Positions 24,816 through 32,956 of a stretch of 57,881 nucleotides of DNA are shown piece by piece. The notes under the pieces are model-generated. The model ran no database searches. It had not been told where the DNA came from and saw only the letters and a list, made by a program, of their open reading frames with translations. A program made the translations under genes and the position numbers. Location: the NCBI RefSeq assembly GCF_002532535.1, contig NZ_NQWI01000018.1, forward strand, positions 11,525 through 69,405, written 5' to 3'. Every line of letters begins with the position of its first letter. The first letter of the stretch is position 1. Source of the DNA: Candidatus Viridilinea mediisalina (GTDB lineage: Bacteria > Chloroflexota > Chloroflexia > Chloroflexales > Chloroflexaceae).

Positions 24816-26069
24816 CTAGTGTAGCTCCAACACTACCACCGTCTCAATATGGGGCGTCTGTGGGAAGAAGTCAAAGGGCTGAAGCAATGCTACGTGGTAG
24901 CCCGCCTGCAACAATGGCGGAAGGTCGCGGGCTAGGATCGCCGGATGGCACGAGATATAGACCAAACGCGGTACACGTAGGCGTACCAATTCTTGCAGTA
25001 CAACCGGGTGACAACCGCGCCGGGGTGGGTCGAGAATCACACCCGTATAGGTCTCATCGAGTGCGGGCAGTGCCCGTTCGACCGGCGCATGGATCCAGCG
25101 CACATTCGTTATACCATGCATCTCCGCCGAGCGTCGTCCATCCATAATGGCATCACGCCCAGACTCAATGGCGGTCACTGCGGCCCCTGCGGCGGCTAGG
25201 GGCAGCGCGAAGGCCCCTGCACCGCTGTAGAGATCGAGGATGCGTTGGCCTGCAAGCGGCTGCAATGTGGACAGCACCAAAGCCACCATGCGCTCTGCTT
25301 GGGCCAGATTGACCTGGAAGAAACTGGTTGGACTCAGGCTAAAGGTCAGCCCTGCCAACTCCTCGTGTAAGGTGCTGGCCCCCATTGCGGCAGTAGCGCC
25401 ATTGCTCACGACGCCCGCCAGGCTTGGCACTGCTGCCCGCCATGTACTCACGAAACGCTCTAGTTCCGCTGGTTGCACGGCGGGGTGCGGTTCCAATTGG
25501 GCTAACGCATAGCCAAACGCCCGACTCCCACGCAGCGTCACCCCCTGCACCATGTTGGGCGGCAACTGCCGGGTGAGTACACCCAAGGCTTCATTGAGTA
25601 CGGGGAGCAGCAAGGGATCGTGAGTCAACGGCACGACGGTGCGACTCGCGCTAGCGTGATAGCCCAACGCAGCCCCATCACCATGCAAACGAACGCTATT
25701 GCGGTAGCCCCACGGCTGAGGGGCCGCAATGATTGGTTCTAGCGGCAGATCAGCCAAGCCGGCCAAACGCTCAAGCTGTTCGCGTAGAATAGTCTGCTTG
25801 AAGCGCAACTGAGCCGGGTAGGCAATCTGCTGCCAAGGTGCGTGATCACCTGCCGCTATGGTTGGCGCAACCCGATCGGGCGACGCCTCAAGCACTGCGC
25901 TCACAACCCCACGCATGTAACTCGACTTGCGCTCATACAAGCGCACGCGCACCAACTCGCCCGGCAGCCCGCCAGTGGCAAAGACCACCAAGCCATCGTG
26001 GCGTCCCACCCCGGCCCCACCTTGGGCTATGCCGTCGAGCCGCAGCTCTAGTTGATCGTGTAGCGTCAT
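24816..26069 (-). CDS. Class I RNA uracil-C5 methyltransferase (TrmA/RlmD family), Fe-S-less
   Basis: The 417-residue protein has an N-terminal TRAM-like beta domain (residues 1-65) and a C-terminal SAM-binding Rossmann fold (L-D-L-Y-S-G-A-G-A-F). The catalytic motifs are D-P-P-R-R-G-C and the nucleophile Cys in I-S-C-H-P-A-I-L-A-R-D-L. It would methylate uridine C5 in 23S rRNA or tRNA. RlmD normally binds a [4Fe-4S] cluster with C-x5-G-C-x2-C before Y-x-x-Q-L-x-F-K. Here that stretch (around residues 70-90) has no cysteine, so this is a cluster-less variant and its target could differ. Confidence 0.85.
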   Translation of the reverse strand: MTLHDQLELRLDGIAQGGAGVGRHDGLVVFATGGLPGELVRVRLYERKSSYMRGVVSAVLEASPDRVAPTIAAGDHAPWQQIAYPAQLRFKQTILREQLERLAGLADLPLEPIIAAPQPWGYRNSVRLHGDGAALGYHASASRTVVPLTHDPLLLPVLNEALGVLTRQLPPNMVQGVTLRGSRAFGYALAQLEPHPAVQPAELERFVSTWRAAVPSLAGVVSNGATAAMGASTLHEELAGLTFSLSPTSFFQVNLAQAERMVALVLSTLQPLAGQRILDLYSGAGAFALPLAAAGAAVTAIESGRDAIMDGRRSAEMHGITNVRWIHAPVERALPALDETYTGVILDPPRRGCHPVVLQELVRLRVPRLVYISCHPAILARDLPPLLQAGYHVALLQPFDFFPQTPHIETVVVLELH

Positions 26070-26172
26070 ACCATTTCAGATTGTAGATGGCAGATGGCAG
26101 ATTGCCGAACATGGCGTCCCAATGGGCGTTAGCGTCATTGATAAAGCGGCATGTTCAACGATATATTGGTAT
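26068..26172. mobile_element. MITE-like element, copy 2
   Basis: The ends are ATACCATTTC and ATATTGGTAT, with the same internal core (GAACATGGCGTCCCAATGGG then GCGGCATGTTC) as at 9540. It fits exactly between two genes: its left end overlaps the methyltransferase start and its right end reaches the purF stop codon. Confidence 0.75.
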
Positions 26173-27575
26173 CACTTGATCTCAAAGACCTCTTTATCAA
26201 CCAATTCAACATCCACCGGATAACGTCCGCTAAAACAGCCCTTACAGAAGGTGTCACCCTCGTGGCGACACGCGCGAATCAGCCCTTCAAGGCTCAGGTA
26301 GGCAAGGCTATCAGCCCCTAAGTGTTTGCAGATCTCATCAATCGTGAGCCGATAGGCAATCAACTCAGGGTAGGTTGCCATATCCACCCCCAAAAAGCAG
26401 GGGTGGCGAATAGGCGGTGACGAGACGCGCACATGCACCTCGCGGGCCCCCGCTTCGCGCAGCAGGCGTACAATCGGCCCAGAGGTGTTGCCGCGCACGA
26501 TGCTATCGTCAATCAGCACTACGCGCTTGTCTACCAAATTATCGCCTAGTGCATTAAACTTGAGCGAAATACCAACTTTACGCAGTTGATCATCAGGTTG
26601 AATAAAAGTACGCCCGATATAACGATTCTTGATCAACCCCTCGGAATAGGGCAAGCCTGAGCCTTGAGCATAGCCAATCGCGGCAGGGGTAGCACTATCG
26701 GGTACCGGAATAACCAGATCGGCCTCGGCTGGGGACTCGCGCGCCAACTCGCGCCCCTGTGCGACACGCATTGCATGGAGGGTGCGCCCGTGGAGCATGC
26801 TATCGGGGCGCGCAAAATAGATATACTCAAAGAGGCACTCGGCTGGCCGTGCCGTTGGCATATGGGCCAGGGTTTGCGGCCCCTCCTCGGTGAGCATCAC
26901 AATCTCACCTGGCTCAACCGCACGCACAAACTCCGCCCCAATTGGCCCAAAGGCGCAACTCTCCGAAGCCAACAGCCAATTGCGTTCACCCAGCCGCCCC
27001 ACGCAGAGCGGGTGCAACCCCAAGGGATCACGCACCCCAAAGACCGCATCGCGGGTCAAGACGGTCAAACAGTAAGCGCCTTGGGCGCGCACCATAAAGA
27101 CCTTGAGTTTCTCCTCCCAGGTACGGCCCTCACCTCCCGCCAACATCTGGGTAATCACCTCAGAATCGCTCGATCCGGTCAACCCAACCCCACGCAAGAG
27201 CAGTTCACGCCGCAACGTTGCTGCATTGGTCAGATTTCCATTATGGCCCACCGCCAGCGGCCCCAAGGCGCTCTCAACCACAAAAGGCTGGGCATTTTCG
27301 AGCTTTGAAGAGCCGGTGGTTGAGTAGCGGGTATGACCAATCGCCACATAGCCTGCCAGCGGGCGCAAATTCTCCTCATTAAAGACCTGTGAAACCAAAC
27401 CCATTGCTTTATGGTAGCGAATAGCACGACCATTAGCCACCGCGATCCCAGCACTCTCCTGGCCGCGGTGTTGCAGCGCATAGAGGCCAAAGAAGGTCAA
27501 GCGGGCCACATCTAACTCGGGCGCGACAATAGCAAATACGCCGCACTCGTGAGCGGGTTTATCTTCGCAAAGCAT
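26172..27575 (-). CDS. purF: Amidophosphoribosyltransferase
   Basis: The 467-residue enzyme makes phosphoribosylamine from PRPP and glutamine, the first step of purine synthesis. A ten-residue propeptide precedes the N-terminal nucleophile Cys11 (E-C-G-V-F-A-I). The PRPP motif V-L-I-D-D-S-I-V-R-G-N-T is intact. Cysteines in A-E-C-L-F-E, H-P-C-F-L-G and F-C-K-G-C-F-S-G match the [4Fe-4S] ligands of the Bacillus-type enzyme, which control stability in response to oxygen. A TATACT box lies about 45 bp upstream on the same strand. No other purine genes are adjacent. Confidence 0.97.
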   Translation of the reverse strand: MLCEDKPAHECGVFAIVAPELDVARLTFFGLYALQHRGQESAGIAVANGRAIRYHKAMGLVSQVFNEENLRPLAGYVAIGHTRYSTTGSSKLENAQPFVVESALGPLAVGHNGNLTNAATLRRELLLRGVGLTGSSDSEVITQMLAGGEGRTWEEKLKVFMVRAQGAYCLTVLTRDAVFGVRDPLGLHPLCVGRLGERNWLLASESCAFGPIGAEFVRAVEPGEIVMLTEEGPQTLAHMPTARPAECLFEYIYFARPDSMLHGRTLHAMRVAQGRELARESPAEADLVIPVPDSATPAAIGYAQGSGLPYSEGLIKNRYIGRTFIQPDDQLRKVGISLKFNALGDNLVDKRVVLIDDSIVRGNTSGPIVRLLREAGAREVHVRVSSPPIRHPCFLGVDMATYPELIAYRLTIDEICKHLGADSLAYLSLEGLIRACRHEGDTFCKGCFSGRYPVDVELVDKEVFEIK

Positions 27576-27717
27576 CGCATCGGCGTCCTTCCACGTTCAC
27601 TAGTACCCTTTCAGTATAGCACAGGGCTTAACCTATGGTATACTATTGCGGCTTGCGGGAGGGCTGCTGGCCCAAACCCGCCCTTGATTAGATGCATCCA
27701 TACGCATACAGAGTTTT

Positions 27718-27930
27718 GTTAGCGCGAAAAAGTTCTGGGCCGCGACGTTGGCTGAGCCTGTCGAAGCCACCGTCGCGGTGGCTGAGCCTGTCGAAGCCAC
27801 CGTCGCGGTGGCTGAGCCTGTCGAAGCCACCGTCGCGGTGGCTGAGCCTGTCGAAGCCACCGTCGCGGTGGCTGAGCCTGTCGAAGCCACCGCGACACCC
27901 CTCCACGAGCCCAAGGCTTTTTCGCGCTAA
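27718..27930. repeat. GTTAGCGCGAAAAAG-bounded element with 30-bp tandem repeats
   Basis: Perfect 15-bp ends GTTAGCGCGAAAAAG and CTTTTTCGCGCTAAC enclose five 30-bp units, each holding GAGCCTGTCGAAG and CACCGTCGCGGTGG. The rest of the purF-secG gap (27576-27717) holds TATACT boxes but no gene. The right end is 23 bp before secG. Confidence 0.85.
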
Positions 27931-27953
27931 CAGAGTTTTTAAGGAGTCACTCC

Positions 27954-28169
27954 GTGGAATATACCCTCTATATTGCCATTCTCCTGATTAGTTTCGTCCT
28001 GATTGTCCTCGTCGTTATCCAATCGCGCTCGCCGGGCATGGCCAACCGTGATGCCAGTTCGATCTATCGTACCCGCCGTGGCCTTGAAAAGACCATGCAT
28101 CAGGCAACGATTGCCCTTGGGGTCTCTTTTCTGTTGCTGGCACTGATCACCAGTTTGCCTATCTTCTAA
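27954..28169 (+). CDS. secG: Preprotein translocase subunit SecG
   Basis: The 71-residue protein has two hydrophobic helices (about 5-23 and 49-69) joined by a loop with Q-S-R-S-P-G and R-T-R-R-G-L-E-K. That is the SecG pattern (helix, P-G loop, R-G-x-E-K, helix). It assists SecYE in export. It starts with GTG, eight bases after AAGGAG. Three bases separate it from the next gene, a secreted solute-binding protein. Confidence 0.85.
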   Translation: MEYTLYIAILLISFVLIVLVVIQSRSPGMANRDASSIYRTRRGLEKTMHQATIALGVSFLLLALITSLPIF

Positions 28170-28172
28170 ATC

Positions 28173-29831
28173 ATGGCTCGTCGTATTCGTTGGCAAATTG
28201 TCATTGCAAGCCTCAGCACGCTGCTCATAGCGCTGTTGCTGGGGCGTTTGGCGTTGAGTAGTGCTTCGGTGGCGAGCCCACTGGCTGGCGGTTCCTATGT
28301 TGAGGTTGTAGTGGGGGAACCACAGATTCCACTGCCACTGCTCAATGATCCTACGGGCGACCCCGTGGGCCGCGATATGATTGCGCTGATCTACGATGGG
28401 CTCATGCGTATCGGTGCCGATGGCTTGCTCGAGCCGGCCCTCGCCCTCGACTATGAGGTTGATCCGAGTGGCACGAGCTACCTCTTTCACCTGCGGCGCA
28501 ATGTCTTCTGGCACGATGGTCAACGCTTCAGCGCCGATGATGTGGTCTTTACCCTACGAACCCTGCAAGTCCTCGATCAGCCGGGTGAGCCTGCGCTGGC
28601 TGCGTTTTGGCAGGATCTCTTAGTAGACCGCATTGATGACTATACGGTACGGGTAACCCTGAATGATCCCTTGGCGGCCTTTCCGAGCCTTGCGCGGATA
28701 CCGATACTCCCGGCCCACCTGCTGATTGGCCAAGCGCCTGCAACCTGGGCCACCAGTGCCTACGCGACCCGTTTGATTGGGACGGGGCCCTATGCGCTCG
28801 AAGAGTTGCGGGGCGATGGCGCAAGCTTTGAGGCCAATCCCGCCTATTTTGGTGGTCGCCCCTACATTCAGCGGATCGAATTGCGCTTTGCGCCCACGCG
28901 AGAAGCCGCCCTTGCCGCGCTGAGCCGGGGTGAAGTGACCGCCTTTGGTGAGCGAGGCCGTCATGATCGCTCGATCCCAGGGCCGTTGGCTGGCTTTCGC
29001 ACGCGCACTGTGCCGCTCGATGAGTACGCTATTCTCACCTTCAACCTGCGCGACGACCTGCTCGACCAAGTCCCACTCCGCCGCGCCTTGGCCCATGGTC
29101 TCGATAAAGCAGCGCTGATTGAAGCGGCACTCAATGGCCTCGCTGCCCCCCTTGACACACCGATCCTGCCTGGTTCGTGGGCCTTCAACCCCGAAATCCC
29201 TTGGCATGAACCCGATCCCGTGCGGGCCGAAGCACTGCTTGAGGAGTTGGGCTATCAGCGTGAGGGCGAGGAGTTGCGCGGACACAATGGGCAACCGCTT
29301 GCGTTTGAACTGCTGGTGGATGGCGAACCGCGGCGGCGTGCCGCTGCGGGCGAGATTGCACGCCAATGGGAAACATTAGGGATTGGCATTACGATTGTTG
29401 AAGTCGAGAGTAGTGAACTGCTCAATCGCCTACGCAGTGGCGATTTTCGTATGGCTATCCATAGTTGGGCGCGGCTTGGCCCCGACCCCGACCCCTTCCC
29501 GCTCTGGCATTCGGCCAGTAGCCTCAACTACGCAGGCTTGCAGGATGACCAAATTGATCTGCTGCTGCAAAGTGCCCACCGCGAGAGCGAACTGGCCGCC
29601 CGGAGTGCCGACTATACCGCCTTCCAAGAGCGCTGGATCGAACTCACGCCCAGCATCACCCTCTATCAGCCAATCTATCGCTTCATTGCCGACGAAGAAC
29701 TGGGTGGCACCGGCCTCGACGATCCCCAAAGCGCCCTCACAACCCTGCTCTTTGGCCCTGAAGATCGCTTTCGTACTGTGACACGCTGGTTTACCACGAG
29801 TTACCGCGAGATTCAGGGGGAGATTCGTTAA
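28173..29831 (+). CDS. Peptide-type ABC transporter substrate-binding protein 2
   Basis: This 552-residue SBP_bac_5 protein has an uncleaved or Sec-type N-terminal helix (residues 7-30, no lipobox Cys). It then has the family blocks Y-D-G-L-M, Y-L-F-H-L-R-R-N-V-F-W-H-D-G, F-S-A-D-D-V-V-F-T and F-E-A-N-P-A-Y-F-G-G. It would bind a solute at the outer membrane face. No permease or ATPase gene is near, so it may serve the importer at 2352-8680 or another one. It is co-directional with secG. Confidence 0.88.
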   Translation: MARRIRWQIVIASLSTLLIALLLGRLALSSASVASPLAGGSYVEVVVGEPQIPLPLLNDPTGDPVGRDMIALIYDGLMRIGADGLLEPALALDYEVDPSGTSYLFHLRRNVFWHDGQRFSADDVVFTLRTLQVLDQPGEPALAAFWQDLLVDRIDDYTVRVTLNDPLAAFPSLARIPILPAHLLIGQAPATWATSAYATRLIGTGPYALEELRGDGASFEANPAYFGGRPYIQRIELRFAPTREAALAALSRGEVTAFGERGRHDRSIPGPLAGFRTRTVPLDEYAILTFNLRDDLLDQVPLRRALAHGLDKAALIEAALNGLAAPLDTPILPGSWAFNPEIPWHEPDPVRAEALLEELGYQREGEELRGHNGQPLAFELLVDGEPRRRAAAGEIARQWETLGIGITIVEVESSELLNRLRSGDFRMAIHSWARLGPDPDPFPLWHSASSLNYAGLQDDQIDLLLQSAHRESELAARSADYTAFQERWIELTPSITLYQPIYRFIADEELGGTGLDDPQSALTTLLFGPEDRFRTVTRWFTTSYREIQGEIR

Positions 29832-29834
29832 AAA

Positions 29835-29883
29835 ATCTTTTGTTCCGTATTGGCGACTTTGTCGCCAATACGGAACAAAAGAT
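29835..29883. terminator. 23-bp perfect hairpin between convergent genes
   Basis: Bases 29835-29857 pair perfectly with 29861-29883 (loop TTT). A-rich sequence precedes the left arm and T-rich stretches lie within the stem, so it may terminate from both sides. The remaining bases to 30030 contain only a small GGGGC/GCCCC stem. Confidence 0.75.
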
Positions 29884-30030
29884 GAGGTTTGGGGCGCAGC
29901 CCCAGAGCGGGTATGTAGGGCAGCAGTTCTCCCAGCAACCACCACACTGTGGCTACTGGGAGCGTTCGTGTCGCCATTGACACTTCTTAGCTATAGTTAC
30001 CCCAGAGCGAAGCGGCTAACCTAGCAGCCT

Positions 30031-30354
30031 CTAGTCGGCACAGGCACAGGCACGCGCTTGTGCGATCTCAATGGGGAGAAAGGTGATGGGGGGGGCTGCG
30101 CTATTGGAAGGCTGGATGGGCAGCGCTTCGGAACACCAATCCATGCCGTCAACGAGGTAAGCGTAGTAGTAACGCCCGCCGGAACTCAATGAGAGCTTGA
30201 CTTCCCAGTAGTGTTCGCCACGCTTCATCGGGGTAGCTCGCGTACTCCACGCATTAAAATCACCCACGAGGTAGACACTATCGGCCCAGATAGAAGTAGG
30301 TAAGCGGAATACGACCGTCACCGAGTCATCGTTTTGCGGGATTTGGATAATCAT
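30031..30354 (-). CDS. CBM48/isoamylase-early-set-like glycan-binding protein
   Basis: The 107-residue protein is a single beta-sandwich of the CBM48/AMPK-beta type: V-T-V-V-F-R-L-P, then V-Y-L-V-G-D-F-N-A-W and Y-Y-Y-A-Y-L-V-D-G. Such domains bind glycogen or starch. No catalytic domain is attached. The end is unusual, A-R-A-C-A-C-A-D, with two Cys. GGAAGG precedes the ATG. Its genomic neighbours give no clue to a partner enzyme. Confidence 0.8.
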   Translation of the reverse strand: MIIQIPQNDDSVTVVFRLPTSIWADSVYLVGDFNAWSTRATPMKRGEHYWEVKLSLSSGGRYYYAYLVDGMDWCSEALPIQPSNSAAPPITFLPIEIAQARACACAD

Positions 30355-30436
30355 TGTACGCTTCCTTCCAACAGAGTTGTTGGGTTATTTATGTAAAGTT
30401 GGTCGCCGGAAGAGGCGGGCCTTGCGATACACAGGG

Positions 30437-30811
30437 TTAGGTTGGGTGAACGATGTGGCGTAGCAAGGGGATCAATTCCGTACTAAGCGCCTCTTTAGCG
30501 ACAAAACCAGCGGCACCGGCGGCGAGGGCGGCCTGACGATAGGCTGGTTCTTTCAGATGACCAAGGACAATCACTGGAACTCCGGGGAGTAGATCGTGGA
30601 TTGAGGCAATGAGTTGCGGGTCGGTCAAACCCGCCCCCCCAAGGCCAAGCAGTACCGCTTTTGGGGTTATGGGGGGCAGTTGTGGGGGAGGCCAGTGCTC
30701 ACATTCGGCTACGAGCGTAACCTCAGCAGCGAAATAGCGTTCAAGTAGGCGTACAACTAGGCGACGAAACGGTGGGCTTGCATCAACAAAAAGAACTGGT
30801 ATCGGACTCAT
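30437..30811 (-). CDS. Stand-alone receiver-like protein lacking the phospho-acceptor Asp
   Basis: The 124-residue protein folds like a response-regulator receiver: V-L-F-V-D-A-S-P-P-F-R-R-L-V with the first acidic residue, V-P-V-I-V-L-G at beta 4 and A-G-A-A-G-F-V-A-K-E with the conserved Lys. The site where Asp is phosphorylated is Gly (V-L-L-G-L-G-G-A-G), so normal phosphorylation is not possible. It is probably a pseudo-receiver acting by protein contact. It lies upstream of the CBM48 gene on the same strand and downstream of a full response regulator. Confidence 0.75.
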   Translation of the reverse strand: MSPIPVLFVDASPPFRRLVVRLLERYFAAEVTLVAECEHWPPPQLPPITPKAVLLGLGGAGLTDPQLIASIHDLLPGVPVIVLGHLKEPAYRQAALAAGAAGFVAKEALSTELIPLLRHIVHPT

Positions 30812-31010
30812 TAGGTTCGGTGAGGGTTCTTCTCTATATAGGCAAGTAGAAACGGAAGATTGCGTTTGCTCACCCAGTACATTGGTTGTTTCTAGGTTAC
30901 GTGTGCTAGTATAGTCTACGGAAGGCTCTTCGGTCTATCAGGGATCGGCGGAAGCTTGAGCTGGACTTTTCTACGGGATGGCTACGGGAGACCTACGGGA
31001 TGCCTACGGT

Positions 31011-31103
31011 GGGAGGACGCGATGACGCAAAGCCCGCGCCGCTTCGCCTCACGCATCCTCGCAAGATAGTAAAGTAACCTTCAGCTTTTCTGAAACCTTC
31101 CCT
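31011..31103. repeat. GACGCGA-family element, copy 4
   Basis: The left side has GGAGGACGCGATGACGC; the right side has the full signature CGCATCCTCGCAAG, TAGTAAAG and TTTTCTGAAACCTTCCCT, ending at the stop codon of the NarL-type gene. Just before it (30970-31010) is a short GCCTACGGGA tandem. Confidence 0.75.
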
Positions 31104-31746
31104 AATCAATCAAGCCATGCTCTTGGGCAAAGCGATCCAGTTCGCTTGGGGTCTTGAGGCCCAACTTGCGCATCAGGTTGGCGCGGTGGGTTTCGGCGGT
31201 GCGCGGACTGATATTGAGCCGGTCGCCGATCTCGTTGTTGCCTAAGCCCTGCGCCGCCAGCAAGAGCACCTGGCGTTCGCGGGCGGTGAGCATCTCGATC
31301 CAGTTGACCGAGAGGTCGGCTGAGGGTTGGTGCAGGTAGGCGTTGATGGTGCGTTCGGTGAGGCTAGGGCTGAGGTAGCGTCCCCCCTGAAGTGCCACAC
31401 GAATGGCGTGGATCAACTCGGCAGCATCGGCCTCTTTGAGGACGTAGCCCGCTGCGCCACTGGCCAAGGCTTCACGCACATAGGCATCTTCGCTGTGCAT
31501 CGAGAAGAGAATAACATGCATGTCGGGGAGCAGCGGGCGCACGCGGCGCAACACCTCGAGGCCATTCATGCCGGGCATCTGCATATCTACCACCAGAATC
31601 GCAGGGCGCAGCTCTTGGGCTATTGCGATCCCGGCCATGCCATCGGCTGCCTCACCAATCACTTTCCAGCCCACTTCGGCACTCAGCGCGGCCCGTAGCC
31701 CGCCACGCACCATGGGATGGTCGTCTACAAGCACAATAGTTGTCAC
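31102..31746 (-). CDS. NarL/FixJ-family two-component response regulator
   Basis: The 214-residue protein has a receiver domain with D-D at the start (V-L-V-D-D-H-P), the phospho-acceptor Asp in L-V-V-D-M-Q-M-P-G, and the switch Lys in V-L-K-E-A. A C-terminal LuxR-type helix-turn-helix follows (L-T-A-R-E-R-Q-V-L...N-N-E-I-G-D-R-L-N-I-S-P-R-T). It would bind DNA after phosphorylation by an unlinked kinase. GTG 31746 is preferred because GGAGGAAGG lies just upstream; GTG 31767 is also in frame. Confidence 0.92.
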   Translation of the reverse strand: MTTIVLVDDHPMVRGGLRAALSAEVGWKVIGEAADGMAGIAIAQELRPAILVVDMQMPGMNGLEVLRRVRPLLPDMHVILFSMHSEDAYVREALASGAAGYVLKEADAAELIHAIRVALQGGRYLSPSLTERTINAYLHQPSADLSVNWIEMLTARERQVLLLAAQGLGNNEIGDRLNISPRTAETHRANLMRKLGLKTPSELDRFAQEHGLID

Positions 31747-31775
31747 TGTTGATGTTCCTTCCTCCACTCAGAGGC

Positions 31776-31862
31776 TGTCTGAAAAGTCTATAAACTGACG
31801 TTGGAGTGCCGGCTTCAGCCGGCTAAAGCCGGCATTCCAACGCGTGCCCACTAGCTTTTCAG
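31776..31862. repeat. 88-bp palindromic element, copy 2
   Basis: TGTCTGAAAAGTC at the left and CTAGCTTTTCAGG at the right flank the central GTGCCGGCTTCAGCCGGC palindrome. It lies upstream of the response-regulator gene. From here to 32000 no gene is seen. Confidence 0.8.
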
Positions 31863-32014
31863 GCTCACAAGGCAATAAAATCTCGCAGCATTGCTTTTGC
31901 GCTCTATCCTCTTTTCTCTAGGTATAATAACTACATAGACTAAACTGCGGCGGCCTGCGCCGCAAGGCGTTTCCTTCGATTGTACTCTGCCGTGCATACT
32001 TGGACAAGTCTGCT

Positions 32015-32878
32015 ATGAAAGACCGTAACTCCGACAAGATTCTTGCCTTGGCCCGCGAGCGGATTGCCGAGCGCCAAGCAGCCGAGCATGCGGCCAAACA
32101 GTTGGCATTAGTCAACGAGCGCCCTTGGCAATTTATCTTCTTGGGCCTACTCACGGCTCTGCTGCTGACCTTTTTCTTCTGGCCGGGCTATGCGCTCGAT
32201 TGGAAGCTCTATGCCACGGTGCATGGCCTCGTGGCCCAGAAGCACAACGTGAGTTTGGGCGGCAACGAGTTGCCTGTCTGTGCGCGCAATCTTGGCATCT
32301 ATAGCAGCTTTGTACTGAGTGTTGCCTACCTCTTTGCCCGCGGGCGCGGGCGCGCCGCCGCATTTCCCCCACGCCCCATAGTGCTCTTGCTTGGCCTCTT
32401 TGTCTTGAGCATGGCCTTCGATGGGGTCAATTCGCTGTTGGAAGATACTGGGCGCACCTACCTGTACGAGCCGCGCAATGATCTGCGTACCATCACGGGG
32501 GTTCTCTTTGGGATTGCGATGACGAGCATTATCATGGTGATCTTCAACCAGTCGTTGCGTGCCGATGCTGAACGCGAGAGCCCCATCCTTACGTGGGACG
32601 ACCTGGGCGGGCTGTTGTTGCTCAATGCACTCTTTGTGGGTGTGGCCCATAGCAACATGGGGTTCTTCTACTGGCCTTTGGCCTTCTTTAGCGTTGGCAG
32701 CCTCGTAGCGGAACTCTTTGTGGTCTTCACCATGGCCATCGCTACCGCTATGGGTTACATGGGGCGGATTACCAGCCTAACCCAATTGGCTCGCCCAGCC
32801 TGCCTTGGCTTGGGCATCACCGTGCTCTTTGTGGGCGGCTTGGCAGCATTGCGCTTTGCCACGGGTGAAGCCATCTAG
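32015..32878 (+). CDS. DUF2085 membrane protein
   Basis: The 287-residue protein has a charged N-terminal tail and about six hydrophobic helices. It contains the DUF2085 pattern L-P-V-C-A-R-N-L-G-I-Y with a conserved Cys in the loop, followed by F-D-G-V-N-S-L and D-L-R-T-I-T-G-V-L-F-G. The family function is unknown. In-frame TTG 32000 is a possible start; ATG 32015 is chosen as the first ATG. No partner is evident nearby. Confidence 0.8.
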   Translation: MKDRNSDKILALARERIAERQAAEHAAKQLALVNERPWQFIFLGLLTALLLTFFFWPGYALDWKLYATVHGLVAQKHNVSLGGNELPVCARNLGIYSSFVLSVAYLFARGRGRAAAFPPRPIVLLLGLFVLSMAFDGVNSLLEDTGRTYLYEPRNDLRTITGVLFGIAMTSIIMVIFNQSLRADAERESPILTWDDLGGLLLLNALFVGVAHSNMGFFYWPLAFFSVGSLVAELFVVFTMAIATAMGYMGRITSLTQLARPACLGLGITVLFVGGLAALRFATGEAI

Positions 32879-32956
32879 CTTATCCCAATGCCCTAGATGT
32901 GCTTGCGGAAGCTACTGTTTTGTCCGTCCTTCAACCAGAAGCGAGGTACTCCTTCC

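Noticed and set aside
27692-27991. Open frames through the 30-bp repeat reading W-L-S-L-S-K-P or A-E-P-V-E-A-T
   Set aside because: They are translations of the CTTCGACAGGCTCAG-type repeat in several frames; no ribosome site or non-repeat content.
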